Shown here piece by piece: positions 8,294-17,354 of a DNA stretch of 38,011 nucleotides. Under the pieces are notes generated by a model. The model was not told the origin of the DNA. It saw nothing but the letters and a program-made list of their open reading frames with translations, and did not search any database. The first letter of the stretch is position 1, and every line of letters starts with the position of its first letter. Origin of the DNA: an uncultured Spirochaetales bacterium (GTDB lineage: Bacteria > Spirochaetota > Spirochaetia > Sphaerochaetales > Sphaerochaetaceae). Location: the NCBI GenBank assembly GCA_902797395.1, contig CADBSO010000057.1, positions 1-38,011 on the forward strand, read 5' to 3'. Position numbers and translations under genes: made by a program.

Positions 8294-8480
8294 GTTTTGT
8301 AAAAAAAAAGTGTTGGGCCAAACCGATCGCAACCAAGGAATAAAGTGATAAGGTGGTTCTAGAGACGGATGTTTGAATCTATGCTATGTCGTCTTGCTTG
8401 AAAGCGCATGTACGACCTCTGGAATCTTTTGAATTTTTCTTGTAATGATTTGTTTTGCCCCGTAATAGGGAGGAAAATAA
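8294..8480 (+). promoter_or_regulatory. Structured 5' leader of tuf
   Basis: The leader can fold around a 10-bp stem, GGTTCTAGAG (8355-8364) with CTCTGGAATC (8417-8426), two pairs being G-U. A second hairpin GTCGT (8388-8392) / ACGAC (8412-8416) stacks inside it, and a T-rich stretch follows at 8427-8439. This resembles an attenuator. A 10-codon frame, MFESMLCRLA, sits inside at 8369-8401. The tuf ribosome site GGGAGGA lies at the end. The fold was found by eye. Confidence 0.45.
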
Positions 8481-9674
8481 ATGGCAAAAGAAAAGTTTGT
8501 CAGAACCAAACCGCATGTTAATGTCGGAACAATCGGTCACGTCGACCATGGTAAGACCACTCTTACAGCTGCTATCACCATGTACTGCGCAAAGAAGTTC
8601 GGTGATAAGGTTTTGAGGTATGAGGATATTGATAACGCACCCGAGGAGAGGACCAGGGGTATTACGATCAATACCAGGCACGTTGAGTACCAGTCGGACA
8701 AAAGGCACTATGCTCACGTTGACTGCCCGGGACATGCTGACTACATTAAGAACATGATTACCGGTGCTGCTCAGATGGATGGAGCGATTCTTGTAGTTGC
8801 CGCTACTGATGGTGCCATGGCTCAGACAAAGGAGCACATCCTTCTTGCAAGGCAGGTAGGCGTTCCTGCGATCGTCGTTTTCATCAACAAGTGCGATGAG
8901 GTTCCTGATACTGAGCTCGTTGATCTCGTTGAGATGGAAGTCAGGGAGCTTCTCTCGAAGAACGGGTTTGATGGAGACAATTGTCCTGTCATCAGGGGAT
9001 CGGCTTATAAGGCTATGACCGAGGGCGACAATCCTGAGCAGACAAAGTGCATCGAGGAGCTGCTCCAGGCTATGGATTCATATATTCCTGAGCCGGAAAG
9101 GGATACCGATAAGCCGTTCCTTATGCCTATCGAGGATGTCTTCACGATTTCCGGACGTGGTACGGTTGTTACCGGCAGGGTCGAGAAGGGTGTCATTCAT
9201 GTGAACGATCCTGTTCAGATCATTGGAATCAAGGATACGAAGGATACCGTCTGCACTGGTATTGAGATGTTCCAGAAGACTCTTGACGAAGGTCAGGCCG
9301 GAGATAACATCGGTGTTCTTCTCAGGGGTGTTGACAAGAAAGAGGTCATGAGGGGTCAGGTTCTCGCAAAGCCGAAATCAATCTCTCCGCATACTGTTTT
9401 CGAAGGTGCGCTTTACGTTCTTTCCAAGGAGGAAGGCGGTAGGCACTCTCCGTTCGTTACCGGATATAGGCCTCAGTTCTATTTCAGAACGACCGATATC
9501 ACCGGTGCTGTTGAGGAGATTATAGGCGGTGCGGAAATGGTCATGCCTGGTGATAACACTACCATCAAGGTCAAGCTTATCCACCCGATTGCTATGGAGC
9601 AGGGGGTCAGGTTCGCCATAAGAGAGGGCGGCAAGACCGTTGCTTCCGGTCAGGTCACTAAGATCATAGAGTAA
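8481..9674 (+). CDS. tuf: Elongation factor Tu
   Basis: EF-Tu, the GTPase that delivers aminoacyl-tRNA to the ribosome. Its 397 residues are full length. The G motifs are GHVDHGKT (P-loop), the switch I block [14 protein letters not shown] (G3), NKCD (G4) and GSA (G5). Domains 2 and 3 are complete, including the GRGTVVTGR block and [12 protein letters not shown]. The ITINTRH variant and CAKKFGD resemble treponemal EF-Tu as I remember it. Start at ATG 8481 after GGGAGGA. It heads the ribosomal cluster without rpsL, rpsG or fusA in front, so the usual str operon order is broken here. A hairpin follows before rpsJ. Confidence 0.98.
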   Translation: MAKEKFVRTKPHVNVGTIGHVDHGKTTLTAAITMYCAKKFGDKVLRYEDIDNAPEERTRGITINTRHVEYQSDKRHYAHVDCPGHADYIKNMITGAAQMDGAILVVAATDGAMAQTKEHILLARQVGVPAIVVFINKCDEVPDTELVDLVEMEVRELLSKNGFDGDNCPVIRGSAYKAMTEGDNPEQTKCIEELLQAMDSYIPEPERDTDKPFLMPIEDVFTISGRGTVVTGRVEKGVIHVNDPVQIIGIKDTKDTVCTGIEMFQKTLDEGQAGDNIGVLLRGVDKKEVMRGQVLAKPKSISPHTVFEGALYVLSKEEGGRHSPFVTGYRPQFYFRTTDITGAVEEIIGGAEMVMPGDNTTIKVKLIHPIAMEQGVRFAIREGGKTVASGQVTKIIE

Positions 9675-9698
9675 TTAGCTAGCGCAGATTAATAGGCA

Positions 9699-9725
9699 TT
9701 GGAAGGCGTGAGCCTTCCAATTTTA
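9699..9725 (+). terminator. Terminator-like hairpin between tuf and rpsJ
   Basis: Perfect 9-bp stem TTGGAAGGC (9699-9707) / GCCTTCCAA (9712-9720) closed by a GTGA tetraloop and followed by TTTTA. It probably ends a share of tuf transcripts or attenuates read-through into the S10 genes, letting tuf be made in excess over ribosomal proteins. No promoter is obvious between it and rpsJ. Confidence 0.75.
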
Positions 9726-9751
9726 TTGATTTCGGGAGGATTGTTTAAACA

Positions 9752-10063
9752 ATGGCAAAAGAAGATAGGATAAGAGTGGATCTCAGAGGATACGATGTTG
9801 AATTGGTTGAGAATTCCTGCAAGGCGATAGTTGATACCGTTATAAACAACGGCGGGAAGATCGCAGGTCCGATTCCACTTCCTACTCGCATTAAGAGATG
9901 GACAGTTCTTCGCTCACCCCATGTAAACAAGAAATCAAGAGAGCAGTTCGAGATGAGAACTCACAAGAGGTTGATTGATATTTATGGGATCAACGATAAG
10001 ATTAGGGATGCGCTGATGAAAATTGAGCTCTCTGATGGTGTTGAAGTGGAGATGAAGGGTTAA
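9752..10063 (+). CDS. rpsJ: 30S ribosomal protein S10
   Basis: S10 (NusE), 103 residues, a small-subunit head protein that also links NusG to the ribosome in transcription antitermination. The signature [20 protein letters not shown] and the following [15 protein letters not shown] are intact. ATG 9752 has CGGGAGGA upstream. It opens the S10 operon portion, lying 77 bases after tuf across a hairpin, with rplC 10 bases downstream. Confidence 0.97.
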   Translation: MAKEDRIRVDLRGYDVELVENSCKAIVDTVINNGGKIAGPIPLPTRIKRWTVLRSPHVNKKSREQFEMRTHKRLIDIYGINDKIRDALMKIELSDGVEVEMKG

Positions 10064-10073
10064 GGAGACATTG

Positions 10074-10697
10074 ATGTTAGGGTTAATCGGAAAGAAAATC
10101 GGCATGACGCAAGTGTTTGATGCCAATGGCAAATTAATCCCTGTCACTGCTATTAAAATAGAGGACAACGTAGTTGTTTCCAAAATGACAAAGGACAAGA
10201 ATGGGTATGATTCGGTTCTTTTGGGCACTTTGGATATGAGCGAGAAGAGGGCTTCAAAACCTTATGCTGGCCAGTTTGCTGCCGCAGGCTGCCATGTTAA
10301 GGAGGAGCTGAAAGAGTTCAGGGACTTTGAAAAGGATGTCAATATTGGTGATTCGCTGAATCTGAACCTTTTCGAAGAGGTCATGTTCGTTGATGTTACT
10401 GGAACTTCGAAAGGAAAGGGCTTCCAGGGCGGAATGAAGAGATGGGGTTTTGGCGGCGGAAGGGCTACGCATGGTTCCAAGTTCCACAGGGATTTGGGAG
10501 GCACTGCGATGTCATCAACGCCCGCAAGGACATTCAAAGGCCAGCATATGGCCGGTCATATGGGCAATGCCAAAGTGACTGTTCAGAATCTTAGGGTAGT
10601 GAAGAGCGATGCCAGTGAAGGCTTGCTTCTGGTCAAGGGTGCGGTTCCTGGATGCAATGGGTGCACATTGATTGTAAAGAAGGCTATCAAGAAGTAA
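10074..10697 (+). CDS. rplC: 50S ribosomal protein L3
   Basis: L3, 207 residues, an early-assembly 23S rRNA binder near the peptidyl transferase centre. The N-terminal MLGLIGKKIGMTQVFD and central KGFQGGMKRWGFGGG with HGSKFHRDLG are recognisable; the loop differs from the common GFKGGPASHGS type. ATG 10074 is preferred over the adjacent TTG 10071 because AAGGAGA lies 5 bases upstream. rplD follows after 13 bases. Confidence 0.97.
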   Translation: MLGLIGKKIGMTQVFDANGKLIPVTAIKIEDNVVVSKMTKDKNGYDSVLLGTLDMSEKRASKPYAGQFAAAGCHVKEELKEFRDFEKDVNIGDSLNLNLFEEVMFVDVTGTSKGKGFQGGMKRWGFGGGRATHGSKFHRDLGGTAMSSTPARTFKGQHMAGHMGNAKVTVQNLRVVKSDASEGLLLVKGAVPGCNGCTLIVKKAIKK

Positions 10698-10710
10698 AGA
10701 GGGCTGTTTC

Positions 10711-11349
10711 ATGGATTTGAAAGTATATAACATTAAAGGTGTTGAGACGGGCAGCATTTCTCTGAACGATGAAGTATTTGCAGATGAGATCTCAAACGGC
10801 TGCATTTATTATGCGGTCAATAACGAGCTTGCAAACAGGAGAGTCGGCACAGCATGCACCAAGACGAGGGCTGAGGTCAACTTTTCCAATGTCAAGCCTT
10901 TCAAGCAGAAGGGAACGGGTAATGCAAGGCAGGGAGACAAGAAGTCCCCGGTTAGAGTTGGCGGTGGTACGATATTCGGACCGAAGCCCAGGGATTATTC
11001 TTTCGTGTTGCCGAAGAAGATGAAGCGCAAGGCTTATAGGTCTCTTCTCAGCTTGGCTGTTAAGGAAGATAGGCTTAATGTGGTTGAGGATTTCACCACT
11101 TCCGGAAAGACCAAGGAAATGCAGGCTATTGTGAATGCCTTTTCGAAGTTTCCCGATAGGACTGTGCTCATCTTGAAGAATGATGACGAATTGGTCAGGA
11201 GATCGGCTAAGAATATTCCGAACGTGAGAGTGTTGGCATATGACAAGCTCTCTGCCAAGGAGCTGCTTTACGGCAAGAAGATTTTGGTTATGCAGACCGC
11301 TGCGATAAATTTGGGAAATTTCTATAGCGGAAAAGAGGTTCAGGAATGA
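10711..11349 (+). CDS. rplD: 50S ribosomal protein L4
   Basis: L4, 212 residues, lining part of the peptide exit tunnel. The extended loop is seen at KPFKQKGTGNARQGDKKSP followed by GGGTIFGPKPRDY. The C-terminal globular part is complete. In other bacteria L4 can repress the S10 operon; the tuf-rpsJ gap here shows only the hairpin after tuf. Its stop overlaps the rplW start by four bases (ATGA), suggesting coupled translation. Confidence 0.96.
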   Translation: MDLKVYNIKGVETGSISLNDEVFADEISNGCIYYAVNNELANRRVGTACTKTRAEVNFSNVKPFKQKGTGNARQGDKKSPVRVGGGTIFGPKPRDYSFVLPKKMKRKAYRSLLSLAVKEDRLNVVEDFTTSGKTKEMQAIVNAFSKFPDRTVLILKNDDELVRRSAKNIPNVRVLAYDKLSAKELLYGKKILVMQTAAINLGNFYSGKEVQE

Positions 11350-11645
11350 ATGCGAGTCAGATAATAATTGCACCTATTCTCAGCGAGAAATCGAACATAA
11401 TGAGAGAGCAGGATGTGAAGAAGTATACCTTCAAGGTGTCGCTTTCCGCCAACAAGCATCAGATAATGGAAGCCGTGGAAGAGCTGTTTAATGTCAAGCC
11501 GGCCGCTTGCAATACGATGGTTGTGAAGGGCAAGCCCAAGAATTCCAGAACGAGAAGCAGGGCCGAAGGCAGAAGGAGCACTTGGAAGAAGGCGATAGTC
11601 ACAATGAAGAAGGGCGACAAGATCACCGCCTTGGAAGTGTTGTAA
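11346..11645 (+). CDS. rplW: 50S ribosomal protein L23
   Basis: L23, 99 residues, at the tunnel exit, where trigger factor and SRP dock. Recognised from IIIAPILSEKSNIM, KYTFKVSLSANKHQI and the Arg/Lys-rich loop KGKPKNSRTRSRAEGRRS. It starts inside the last codons of rplD through ATGA. rplB follows after 18 bases. Confidence 0.96.
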   Translation: MNASQIIIAPILSEKSNIMREQDVKKYTFKVSLSANKHQIMEAVEELFNVKPAACNTMVVKGKPKNSRTRSRAEGRRSTWKKAIVTMKKGDKITALEVL

Positions 11646-11663
11646 TAGGGGAGTGCGGAGCTT

Positions 11664-12488
11664 ATGGCAATAAAAAGATACAAGCCGACTACACCAGGAC
11701 TCAGGAAGCGCAGCGTGCTCGTGTATAACGATATCACTGCTGACAAGCCTGAAAAATCACTGGTTACGCATCTCAAGAAGCATGCGGGTCGCGGCCAGGG
11801 CGGTAGGATATCCGTCAGAAGGCGCGGAGGCGGTGCCAAGAGGGCATATAGGATAATTGATTTCAAGAGGGATAAGATAGGTGTTCCTGGGATTGTGAAA
11901 TCCATCGAATACGATCCGAATAGGACTGCGAATATCGCTTTGATAGCATATCTTGATGGTGAGAAGAGATATATAATCGCCCCCAAGGGCTTGACTGTAG
12001 GAAGCAGGATCCAATCCGGTAGCGGTTCTCCGCTTACTGTTGGCAATACGCTTCCGCTGAAGGATATTCCGCTTGGTCTCCAGGTTCATAATGTGGAGCT
12101 TACGCTTGGCAGGGGCGGCCAGTTGGTCAGATCGGCCGGACTTGGCGCATCTGTGATCGCTAAGGAAGGCAAGTATGTGACTTTGAGGCTTCCTTCCGGT
12201 GAGATGAGAATGGTTTTCAATCTTTGTTCCGCGACAATCGGAACCATTGGAAACGAGGATTCGATGATCGTCTCCCTCGGAAAGGCCGGTGCGTCAAGGC
12301 ATTTGGGCAGAAGGCCGAAAGTCAGAGGTGTTGTCATGAACCCTGTTGATCACCCGCATGGTGGTGGTGAGGGTAAGACGGCTGCCGGACGTCATCCTGT
12401 TACTCCGTGGGGAAAGCCTACCAAAGGCGCGAAGACGAGAGACAGGAAGAAGCCGTCTTCGGCTTTTATCGTCAAGAGAAGAAAGTAG
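11664..12488 (+). CDS. rplB: 50S ribosomal protein L2
   Basis: L2, 274 residues, needed for subunit joining and peptidyl transfer. The conserved [16 protein letters not shown], the [12 protein letters not shown] block holding the catalytically linked histidine, and the basic end [12 protein letters not shown] are all present. Full family length. rpsS follows after 18 bases. Confidence 0.98.
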   Translation: MAIKRYKPTTPGLRKRSVLVYNDITADKPEKSLVTHLKKHAGRGQGGRISVRRRGGGAKRAYRIIDFKRDKIGVPGIVKSIEYDPNRTANIALIAYLDGEKRYIIAPKGLTVGSRIQSGSGSPLTVGNTLPLKDIPLGLQVHNVELTLGRGGQLVRSAGLGASVIAKEGKYVTLRLPSGEMRMVFNLCSATIGTIGNEDSMIVSLGKAGASRHLGRRPKVRGVVMNPVDHPHGGGEGKTAAGRHPVTPWGKPTKGAKTRDRKKPSSAFIVKRRK

Positions 12489-12506
12489 CGTAAAGGATGA
12501 GAATGT

Positions 12507-12785
12507 ATGGGAAGATCAATTAAGAAAGGTCCGTTCGTGGATAAGAACCTCTACAAGAAGATTGTAGCATCCAACGAGAAGAACGATAAAGCCGTGATCA
12601 AGACGTATTCGAGGGATTCCATGATAATTCCTGATATGATCGGAAAGACCATAAGCGTCTATAACGGCAAGTCATGGGTTCCGGTTTATATCACCGAGGG
12701 TTTGGTTGAGCATAAGCTGGGTGAGTTTGCGCCGACAAGGGTTTTCAAGGGCCACTCGTCGGATAAGGGTGCTTCAAGGAAATAG
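12507..12785 (+). CDS. rpsS: 30S ribosomal protein S19
   Basis: S19, 92 residues, in the 30S head, contacting S13 and the A-site finger bridge. [35 protein letters not shown] and [15 protein letters not shown] are classic. ATG 12507 begins the protein; rplV follows after 8 bases. Confidence 0.97.
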   Translation: MGRSIKKGPFVDKNLYKKIVASNEKNDKAVIKTYSRDSMIIPDMIGKTISVYNGKSWVPVYITEGLVEHKLGEFAPTRVFKGHSSDKGASRK

Positions 12786-12793
12786 GTGAAGGT

Positions 12794-13135
12794 ATGAGTT
12801 ATAGTGCTAAAGCTAAGTATTTGATGATGTCGCCCAGCAAGATCAGGCCTGTTGCGGATCTGATTAGGAATAAGGATTATCCCGAGGCTATGTCGATTCT
12901 TTCCGCAATGCCTCAAAAGGGTGGAAAGCTCATAAGGAAGGTTTTGTATTCGGCTGGCGAGAATGCGAAGAATCTGAATAGGAATCTTACCGATGATATG
13001 CTTTATGTTTCCGAGATAAGGATTGATGAGGGTCCGAGGCTTAAAAGGGTTTGGCCGAGATCGCATGGAAGAAGGGACATACTCCTGAAGAGGATGAGTC
13101 ATATTAGTGTTTCTGTAAGTGAGAAGGTAGGCTGA
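12794..13135 (+). CDS. rplV: 50S ribosomal protein L22
   Basis: L22, 113 residues, whose long beta-hairpin lines the exit tunnel. The hairpin is recognisable at EIRIDEGPRLKRVWPRSHGR followed by RDILLKRMSHI; the usual tip reads RxxPRARGRA, here PRSHGRRD. N-terminal AKYLMMSPSKIRPVADLIR is typical. rpsC starts 2 bases after its stop. Confidence 0.96.
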   Translation: MSYSAKAKYLMMSPSKIRPVADLIRNKDYPEAMSILSAMPQKGGKLIRKVLYSAGENAKNLNRNLTDDMLYVSEIRIDEGPRLKRVWPRSHGRRDILLKRMSHISVSVSEKVG

Positions 13136-13137
13136 GA

Positions 13138-13848
13138 ATGGGTCAGAAAGTAAATCCGATAGGTTTTCGTTTGGGGTTCAACAAATCGTGGGACTCCAGG
13201 TGGTATGTTAAGCCGGCAAAGTATGTCGATGCTTTTTTGGAGGACATGAAGATTAAGGAGGAGCTCAGGAAAATGCCTGAGATCGCTTCTTCGGATGTCT
13301 CGAAGATTGAGATTTTCCGCAATCCGCAGAGGCTTCGCGTTGTTCTTCACACTTCAAAGCCGGGCATATTGATCGGCAAAGGCGGAGCGAACATCGAGAA
13401 GCTTAATGCTAAAGTCGCTTCGTTGAGCAAGACCAAGGCTGTTGTGAAGGTCGAGGAGATCCGCAAGCCGAATTTGGATGCGAATCTGCTTGCGAACAGC
13501 ATAGCCCGCCAGCTTGTTAATAGGGGCAGCTACAAGAGGATCCTTAAAAAGACTGTTTCCGATGCGGAGCGCGATGGTGCCATGGGAATCAAAATCAGGG
13601 TTTCCGGAAGGCTTAATGGCGCTGAAATCGCCAGGAGCGATAGCATAAAGGAAGGCAGAGTTCCTCTTCATACGCTCAGAAGCAGGATTGATTATGGTTT
13701 TGCTGTTGCCAATACCAGTTACGGTTCGATTGGCGTAAAAGTTTGGGTGTATCTTGGCGAGAGCAGCGAATCACAGAAAAAGGGCAGGTCTGATGCCGGA
13801 GAGGTCATCAGGAAAAAGAGAGAAGGAAGGGTTATAGAGAATGCTTAG
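13138..13848 (+). CDS. rpsC: 30S ribosomal protein S3
   Basis: S3, 236 residues, at the mRNA entry channel with helicase activity together with S4 and S5. [13 protein letters not shown], the KH-domain core [16 protein letters not shown] and the C-terminal [20 protein letters not shown] are intact. Its end overlaps rplP by 8 bases, implying tight translational coupling. Confidence 0.97.
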   Translation: MGQKVNPIGFRLGFNKSWDSRWYVKPAKYVDAFLEDMKIKEELRKMPEIASSDVSKIEIFRNPQRLRVVLHTSKPGILIGKGGANIEKLNAKVASLSKTKAVVKVEEIRKPNLDANLLANSIARQLVNRGSYKRILKKTVSDAERDGAMGIKIRVSGRLNGAEIARSDSIKEGRVPLHTLRSRIDYGFAVANTSYGSIGVKVWVYLGESSESQKKGRSDAGEVIRKKREGRVIENA

Positions 13849-14257
13849 TCCTAAAAGAGTAAAACATAGGAAAGTCCAGCGCGGAAAGAGGGATGGTGTT
13901 GCTCATAAGGGCAATACGATCGCCTTTGGCGAGTATGGTCTTCTTGCGCTTGAGCCGTTGTGGATCACTAATCGTCAGATCGAGGCTGCTCGTGTCGCTA
14001 TGACGAGGCATGTCAAGCGTGGCGGAAAAGTTTGGATAAGGATATTTCCGCAGCTTCCATATACTAAGAAACCTGCCGAAACCAGGCAAGGAAATGGTAA
14101 GGGCGCTCCTGAAGGCTGGGTTGCGGTTGTGAAGAAGGGCGCAATGCTTTTTGAGATGGCTGGTGTCGAGAGGAATATGGCCTATGAGGCTTTGACTCTG
14201 GCGGCTAGCAAGCTTCCTATCAAAACCAAATTCGTTGAAAGAAACATTATGGAGTAA
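13841..14257 (+). CDS. rplP: 50S ribosomal protein L16
   Basis: L16, 138 residues, near the A site and the central protuberance. [36 protein letters not shown] and [16 protein letters not shown] are present, the Arg of the last block matching the residue hydroxylated in E. coli L16. ATG 13841 lies within the last codons of rpsC. rpmC follows after 3 bases. Confidence 0.97.
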   Translation: MLSPKRVKHRKVQRGKRDGVAHKGNTIAFGEYGLLALEPLWITNRQIEAARVAMTRHVKRGGKVWIRIFPQLPYTKKPAETRQGNGKGAPEGWVAVVKKGAMLFEMAGVERNMAYEALTLAASKLPIKTKFVERNIME

Positions 14258-14260
14258 AGT

Positions 14261-14464
14261 ATGAAGGATTCTTTTGATAAGTTGTCGTTAGAGGAGCTTG
14301 AAAGCAAGAAGAAGGAGCTGGAAAAGGAGAATTTCAACTTGAGGGTTAATAGGGTCTACGGTCATTTGGATAATCCGCTTGCCCTGAGGAACACCCGCAG
14401 GAAGATTGCCAGGATCAATACCAGGATTTCCGAAATAAAGCTTGGGATTCATCAGGATAAATGA
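14261..14464 (+). CDS. rpmC: 50S ribosomal protein L29
   Basis: L29, 67 residues, a helical hairpin at the tunnel exit next to L23. SLEELESKKKELEKENFNLR and ALRNTRRKIARINT match the family. The stop overlaps an ATG at 14461, but rpsQ more likely starts at 14473. Confidence 0.94.
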   Translation: MKDSFDKLSLEELESKKKELEKENFNLRVNRVYGHLDNPLALRNTRRKIARINTRISEIKLGIHQDK

Positions 14465-14472
14465 GGGGCGGT

Positions 14473-14727
14473 ATGATAAGCAGCAGAAAGAAGACGTTTG
14501 TAGGTCTGGTTACTTCAGACAAGATGGACAAGACTATCGTTGTTAGCGTTGTCGGCAAGAAACTGAACCCTCTTTACAGAAAGTATGTCAAGTATGTGAA
14601 GAAGTTCAAGGCTCACGATGCCCAGAATAGCGCTCATATTGGCGACAAGGTGCGTATTGAGGAATGCAGGCATTACAGCAAGGATAAGTGCTGGATGCTT
14701 CGTGAGATTGTTGAAAAAGCTAAATAA
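14473..14727 (+). CDS. rpsQ: 30S ribosomal protein S17
   Basis: S17, 84 residues from the chosen start, an OB-fold 16S rRNA binder. [26 protein letters not shown] and [16 protein letters not shown] are family marks. ATG 14473 is preferred to ATG 14461 because GAGGGG sits just before it and because S17 begins shortly before this block. rplN follows after 14 bases. Confidence 0.95.
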   Translation: MISSRKKTFVGLVTSDKMDKTIVVSVVGKKLNPLYRKYVKYVKKFKAHDAQNSAHIGDKVRIEECRHYSKDKCWMLREIVEKAK

Positions 14728-14741
14728 TAGGAGAGAAGCAT

Positions 14742-15107
14742 ATGATTCAAATGCAATCACGCCTGAATGTGGCTGATAATACGGGAGCTAAAGTCGTTCA
14801 GTGCATTAAGGTGCTTGGCGGCTCGCATCGTTATATCGCTGGTGTGGGTGATATTATTGTCGTTGCAGCCAAGGATGTCATTCCCAATGGCGGCGTCAAA
14901 AAAGGCGATGTCTTGAAGGCTGTTGTCGTCAGGACTAAAAAAGAATACAGGAGACCTGATGGCACCTATATCAGGTTCGATGATAATGCTTGTGTCATAA
15001 TCGATTCCAATAACAATCCGAGAGGAAAGAGAATTTTCGGACCGGTTGCTCGTGAATTGCGTGATAACTTCATGAAGATTGTTTCTTTGGCGCCTGAAGT
15101 GCTTTAA
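14742..15107 (+). CDS. rplN: 50S ribosomal protein L14
   Basis: L14, 121 residues, at the subunit interface forming bridges with 16S r[43 protein letters not shown] and [20 protein letters not shown] are canonical. It opens the spc portion of the cluster with no promoter or gap, so S10 and spc genes are probably cotranscribed. Confidence 0.97.
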   Translation: MIQMQSRLNVADNTGAKVVQCIKVLGGSHRYIAGVGDIIVVAAKDVIPNGGVKKGDVLKAVVVRTKKEYRRPDGTYIRFDDNACVIIDSNNNPRGKRIFGPVARELRDNFMKIVSLAPEVL

Positions 15108-15121
15108 GCGGAGGATGGGGA

Positions 15122-15424
15122 ATGTATATCAAAAGAGATGATGTTGTTGTTGTTCTCAGCGGAAAGGATAAAGGCAAGAAGGGCAAGGTTATTAGCGTGA
15201 ACAGGCAGGCTGGCACTGTTGTCGTCGAAGGCGTGAACATGGTCACGAAGCATGTCAAGAGACGCACTCAGGAGGAGGAGAGCAGGATCGTTCAGGTTGA
15301 GGCTCCTCTTTATGCGTCCAAGGTTGCGCTGATAGCAAAAGACGGCAAGCCTACGAGAGTGGGTTTCAGGATGGAAGGGGACAAGAAGGTTCGCTACTCC
15401 AAGAGAACCAATGAGGTGCTGTGA
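15122..15424 (+). CDS. rplX: 50S ribosomal protein L24
   Basis: L24, 100 residues, an assembly initiator with a KOW motif at [20 protein letters not shown], followed by [17 protein letters not shown] 15122 follows GCGGAGG. Its TGA overlaps the rplE start (TGATG), so L24 and the extended L5 are translationally coupled. Confidence 0.96.
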   Translation: MYIKRDDVVVVLSGKDKGKKGKVISVNRQAGTVVVEGVNMVTKHVKRRTQEEESRIVQVEAPLYASKVALIAKDGKPTRVGFRMEGDKKVRYSKRTNEVL

Positions 15425-16731
15425 TGGCTGACGATAAGGACATGCAGATTGATGAGGATGCCCTTGCAGCTGAGGCTTCCAATGAGGCGGCTGTGAAGAT
15501 TGCCGATGAGCTTGATAAGAAAAAGAGGAGCGTTGAATCCTCTCTGAAGAGGACGCTTGATGAGGCTGGTTTGTCAGCCAACTTCCAGGAGAAGGAAGAA
15601 AGCGTCGTTGTTGAGATACCGATTTCGGTTGATCAGGATAGGGAGGAGCTTGTATCGAAGCTTCTTGCTGAGAAGTTGGATCAGGCGAGAAGGGAGGCTG
15701 AGGCCGAGGCTGAGAGAAAAGCTCAGGAGGAGATTGCTCGCAGGCAGAAGGAGCTTGAGGCTGAGGCCATGAGGCGCGCTGAGGAGAAGGCTCGCCAGGA
15801 AGCTGAGGAGAAGGCTCGCCAGGAAATGGAGAGACGGCGTTTGGCTGAGGAGGCCGCACGCAAGGCTGCTGAAGAGGAGGCTGCTAGAAAAGCTGCCGAG
15901 GAAGCGGCTCGCAAGGCAGCGGAGGAAGAGGCTGCCAGGAAGGCTGCCGAAGAGGCCCGCATAGCAGCGGAAAAGGCTGAAGCCGAGAAAAAAGCGGCTG
16001 CGGAGGCCGCTCGCATTGCTGCCGAAGAGGAAGAGAAGAAGAGATTGGCGGAGGCGGAGGCGGAGAAGGCCAGAAAAGCCGCTGCTAACGCTGAAAGGGA
16101 AAAGAGAGTGAAGGAAATGATTGAGAAAAGCAAGGCCGAAAAGGCGGCGAAGCCTGTCGCCGAGGCAAAGCCAGCGGATGCTGACAAGTTTATTCCTAAT
16201 TTCAAGAGGCGCTACCTTAATCAGGTCAGGGACAAGCTTCAGAAGGATTTTGGTTTCTCGTCTCCGATGGAAATACCCAGGCTGACCAAGATTATAGTCT
16301 CGTTTGGATGTTCTGAAGATAAGGACAACAAGAAGTATATGGATGCTGCTGTCAAGGAGCTTGAGCAGATTACGGGTCAGCATGTCGTCAAGACGAAAGC
16401 CCGCAAGAGCATAGCGAACTTCAAGATCAGGCAGGGCCAGGAGATTGGCGCCATGGTTACGCTTAGAAACGATAACATGTGGTATTTTCTTGAGAGGCTT
16501 GTTTCGATTGCTCTTCCTCGCGTAAGGGATTTTCGCGGTGTGAAGCCTGATGCGTTCGATGGACATGGAAATTATTCGCTTGGCATAACCGAGCAGATAA
16601 TATTCCCTGAAATAGATTTTGATAAGATCGAAAGGATCAGCGGGTTCAATATCGCTTTTGTTACTACGGCGAAGAATGACAAGGAAGGCTATGCTCTTTT
16701 GAAAGAGCTCGGAATGCCTTTCTCCAAATAA
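15424..16731 (+). CDS. rplE: 50S ribosomal protein L5 with a 255-residue N-terminal helix extension
   Basis: The C-terminal 180 residues (from F256) are a normal full-length L5, the 5S rRNA binder of the central protuberance: [49 protein letters not shown] and [15 protein letters not shown] are intact. In front lies a 255-residue extension absent from ordinary L5 of about 180 residues. Residues 1-73 are acidic; about 74-250 are almost pure Ala, Glu, Arg and Lys, with a 17-residue tandem repeat, predicting a long single alpha-helix or coiled coil. The frame is continuous with no stop, and the start TGATG is coupled to rplX. An in-frame ATG at 16117 (residue 232) with a purine-rich GAAAGGGA upstream could make a near-normal L5. 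The extension's role is unknown. Confidence 0.93.
   Translation: MADDKDMQIDEDALAAEASNEAAVKIADELDKKKRSVESSLKRTLDEAGLSANFQEKEESVVVEIPISVDQDREELVSKLLAEKLDQARREAEAEAERKAQEEIARRQKELEAEAMRRAEEKARQEAEEKARQEMERRRLAEEAARKAAEEEAARKAAEEAARKAAEEEAARKAAEEARIAAEKAEAEKKAAAEAARIAAEEEEKKRLAEAEAEKARKAAANAEREKRVKEMIEKSKAEKAAKPVAEAKPADADKFIPNFKRRYLNQVRDKLQKDFGFSSPMEIPRLTKIIVSFGCSEDKDNKKYMDAAVKELEQITGQHVVKTKARKSIANFKIRQGQEIGAMVTLRNDNMWYFLERLVSIALPRVRDFRGVKPDAFDGHGNYSLGITEQIIFPEIDFDKIERISGFNIAFVTTAKNDKEGYALLKELGMPFSK
15853..15954 (+). repeat. 51-bp imperfect tandem repeat in the L5 extension
   Basis: Two copies of a 17-codon unit encoding [17 protein letters not shown]. The peptide repeats are identical while the codons vary (GCA, GCT, GCC and GCG all used for Ala), so the repeat is old or selected at protein level rather than a recent slippage product. 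Confidence 0.85.
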
Positions 16732-16749
16732 GGAACAGGTGGGGAAAAA

Positions 16750-16935
16750 ATGGCAAAGAAATCTTTGATAATCAGAGCGAAAAGAAAGCCAAAATTCAGT
16801 ACGAGGAAGAATTTGCGCTGCAATCTTTGCGGTCGTTCGAGAGGGTATATGAGAGATTTTGGCATATGCAGGCTTTGTTTTAGAAAACTTGCGTCTGAAG
16901 GGCAGATTCCAGGCGTAACCAAATCGAGTTGGTAG
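16750..16935 (+). CDS. rpsN: 30S ribosomal protein S14, zinc type
   Basis: S14, 61 residues, the short zinc-binding form. [10 protein letters not shown] and CRLCFRKLA supply the two CxxC pairs. [19 protein letters not shown] and [11 protein letters not shown] are typical ends. It lies between rplE and rpsH as usual. The Zn form is common in Firmicutes, spirochaetes and others. Confidence 0.96.
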   Translation: MAKKSLIIRAKRKPKFSTRKNLRCNLCGRSRGYMRDFGICRLCFRKLASEGQIPGVTKSSW

Positions 16936-16945
16936 GAGGTGTGAG

Positions 16946-17344
16946 ATGTCAGTATCAGATCCAATAGCAGATATGCTCACGAAGATCAGGAATGCGTCTT
17001 TGGCGAAGCATTCGAGTACTGTTGTTCCGGCCTCGAATACTAAGATGGAGATTTGCAAGATCCTGAAGGATGAAGGCTATATCAGCAGCTTTAAGACAAT
17101 AGAGGATGGAAGCAGGAAGTTCATTAAGATTCTCCTGAAATATGATAGCAGAAACAATAGCGTCATAAAGAACATCAAGAAGCTTAGCACTCCCGGTAGA
17201 AGAGTGTATTCGGGTTATAAGGAAATGCCTCGCATCTTGAATGGCTATGGCGTGATAATAGTATCCACCTCCTCCGGAATAATCACCGGAAGGAAGGCCA
17301 GAGAGGCAAAGGTTGGTGGCGAGCTGATCTGCGCCATTTGGTAA
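16946..17344 (+). CDS. rpsH: 30S ribosomal protein S8
   Basis: S8, 132 residues, a central 16S rRNA binder and in E. coli the repressor of the spc operon. [19 protein letters not shown], the [15 protein letters not shown] block and [19 protein letters not shown] are canonical. GGAGGT precedes the ATG. rplF follows after 10 bases. Confidence 0.97.
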   Translation: MSVSDPIADMLTKIRNASLAKHSSTVVPASNTKMEICKILKDEGYISSFKTIEDGSRKFIKILLKYDSRNNSVIKNIKKLSTPGRRVYSGYKEMPRILNGYGVIIVSTSSGIITGRKAREAKVGGELICAIW

Positions 17345-17354
17345 AGGAGAGTTT

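Noticed and set aside
8091..8348. 85-codon plus frame (and a minus frame at 8059-8265) over repeat copy 2
   Set aside because: Both lie in the inverted-repeat element and promoter; resemblance to frames over copy 1 simply reflects DNA-level similarity of the repeats.
8355..8426. tRNA-like fold upstream of tuf
   Set aside because: No GGTTCxAxxCC T-arm, anticodon arm or 7-bp acceptor stem could be placed; it is better described as a leader structure.
15574..17058. Open frame of 494 codons on the minus strand across rplE
   Set aside because: It is the mirror of the Ala/Glu/Arg repeat DNA and crosses rpsN and rpsH; the plus frames encode recognisable ribosomal proteins.
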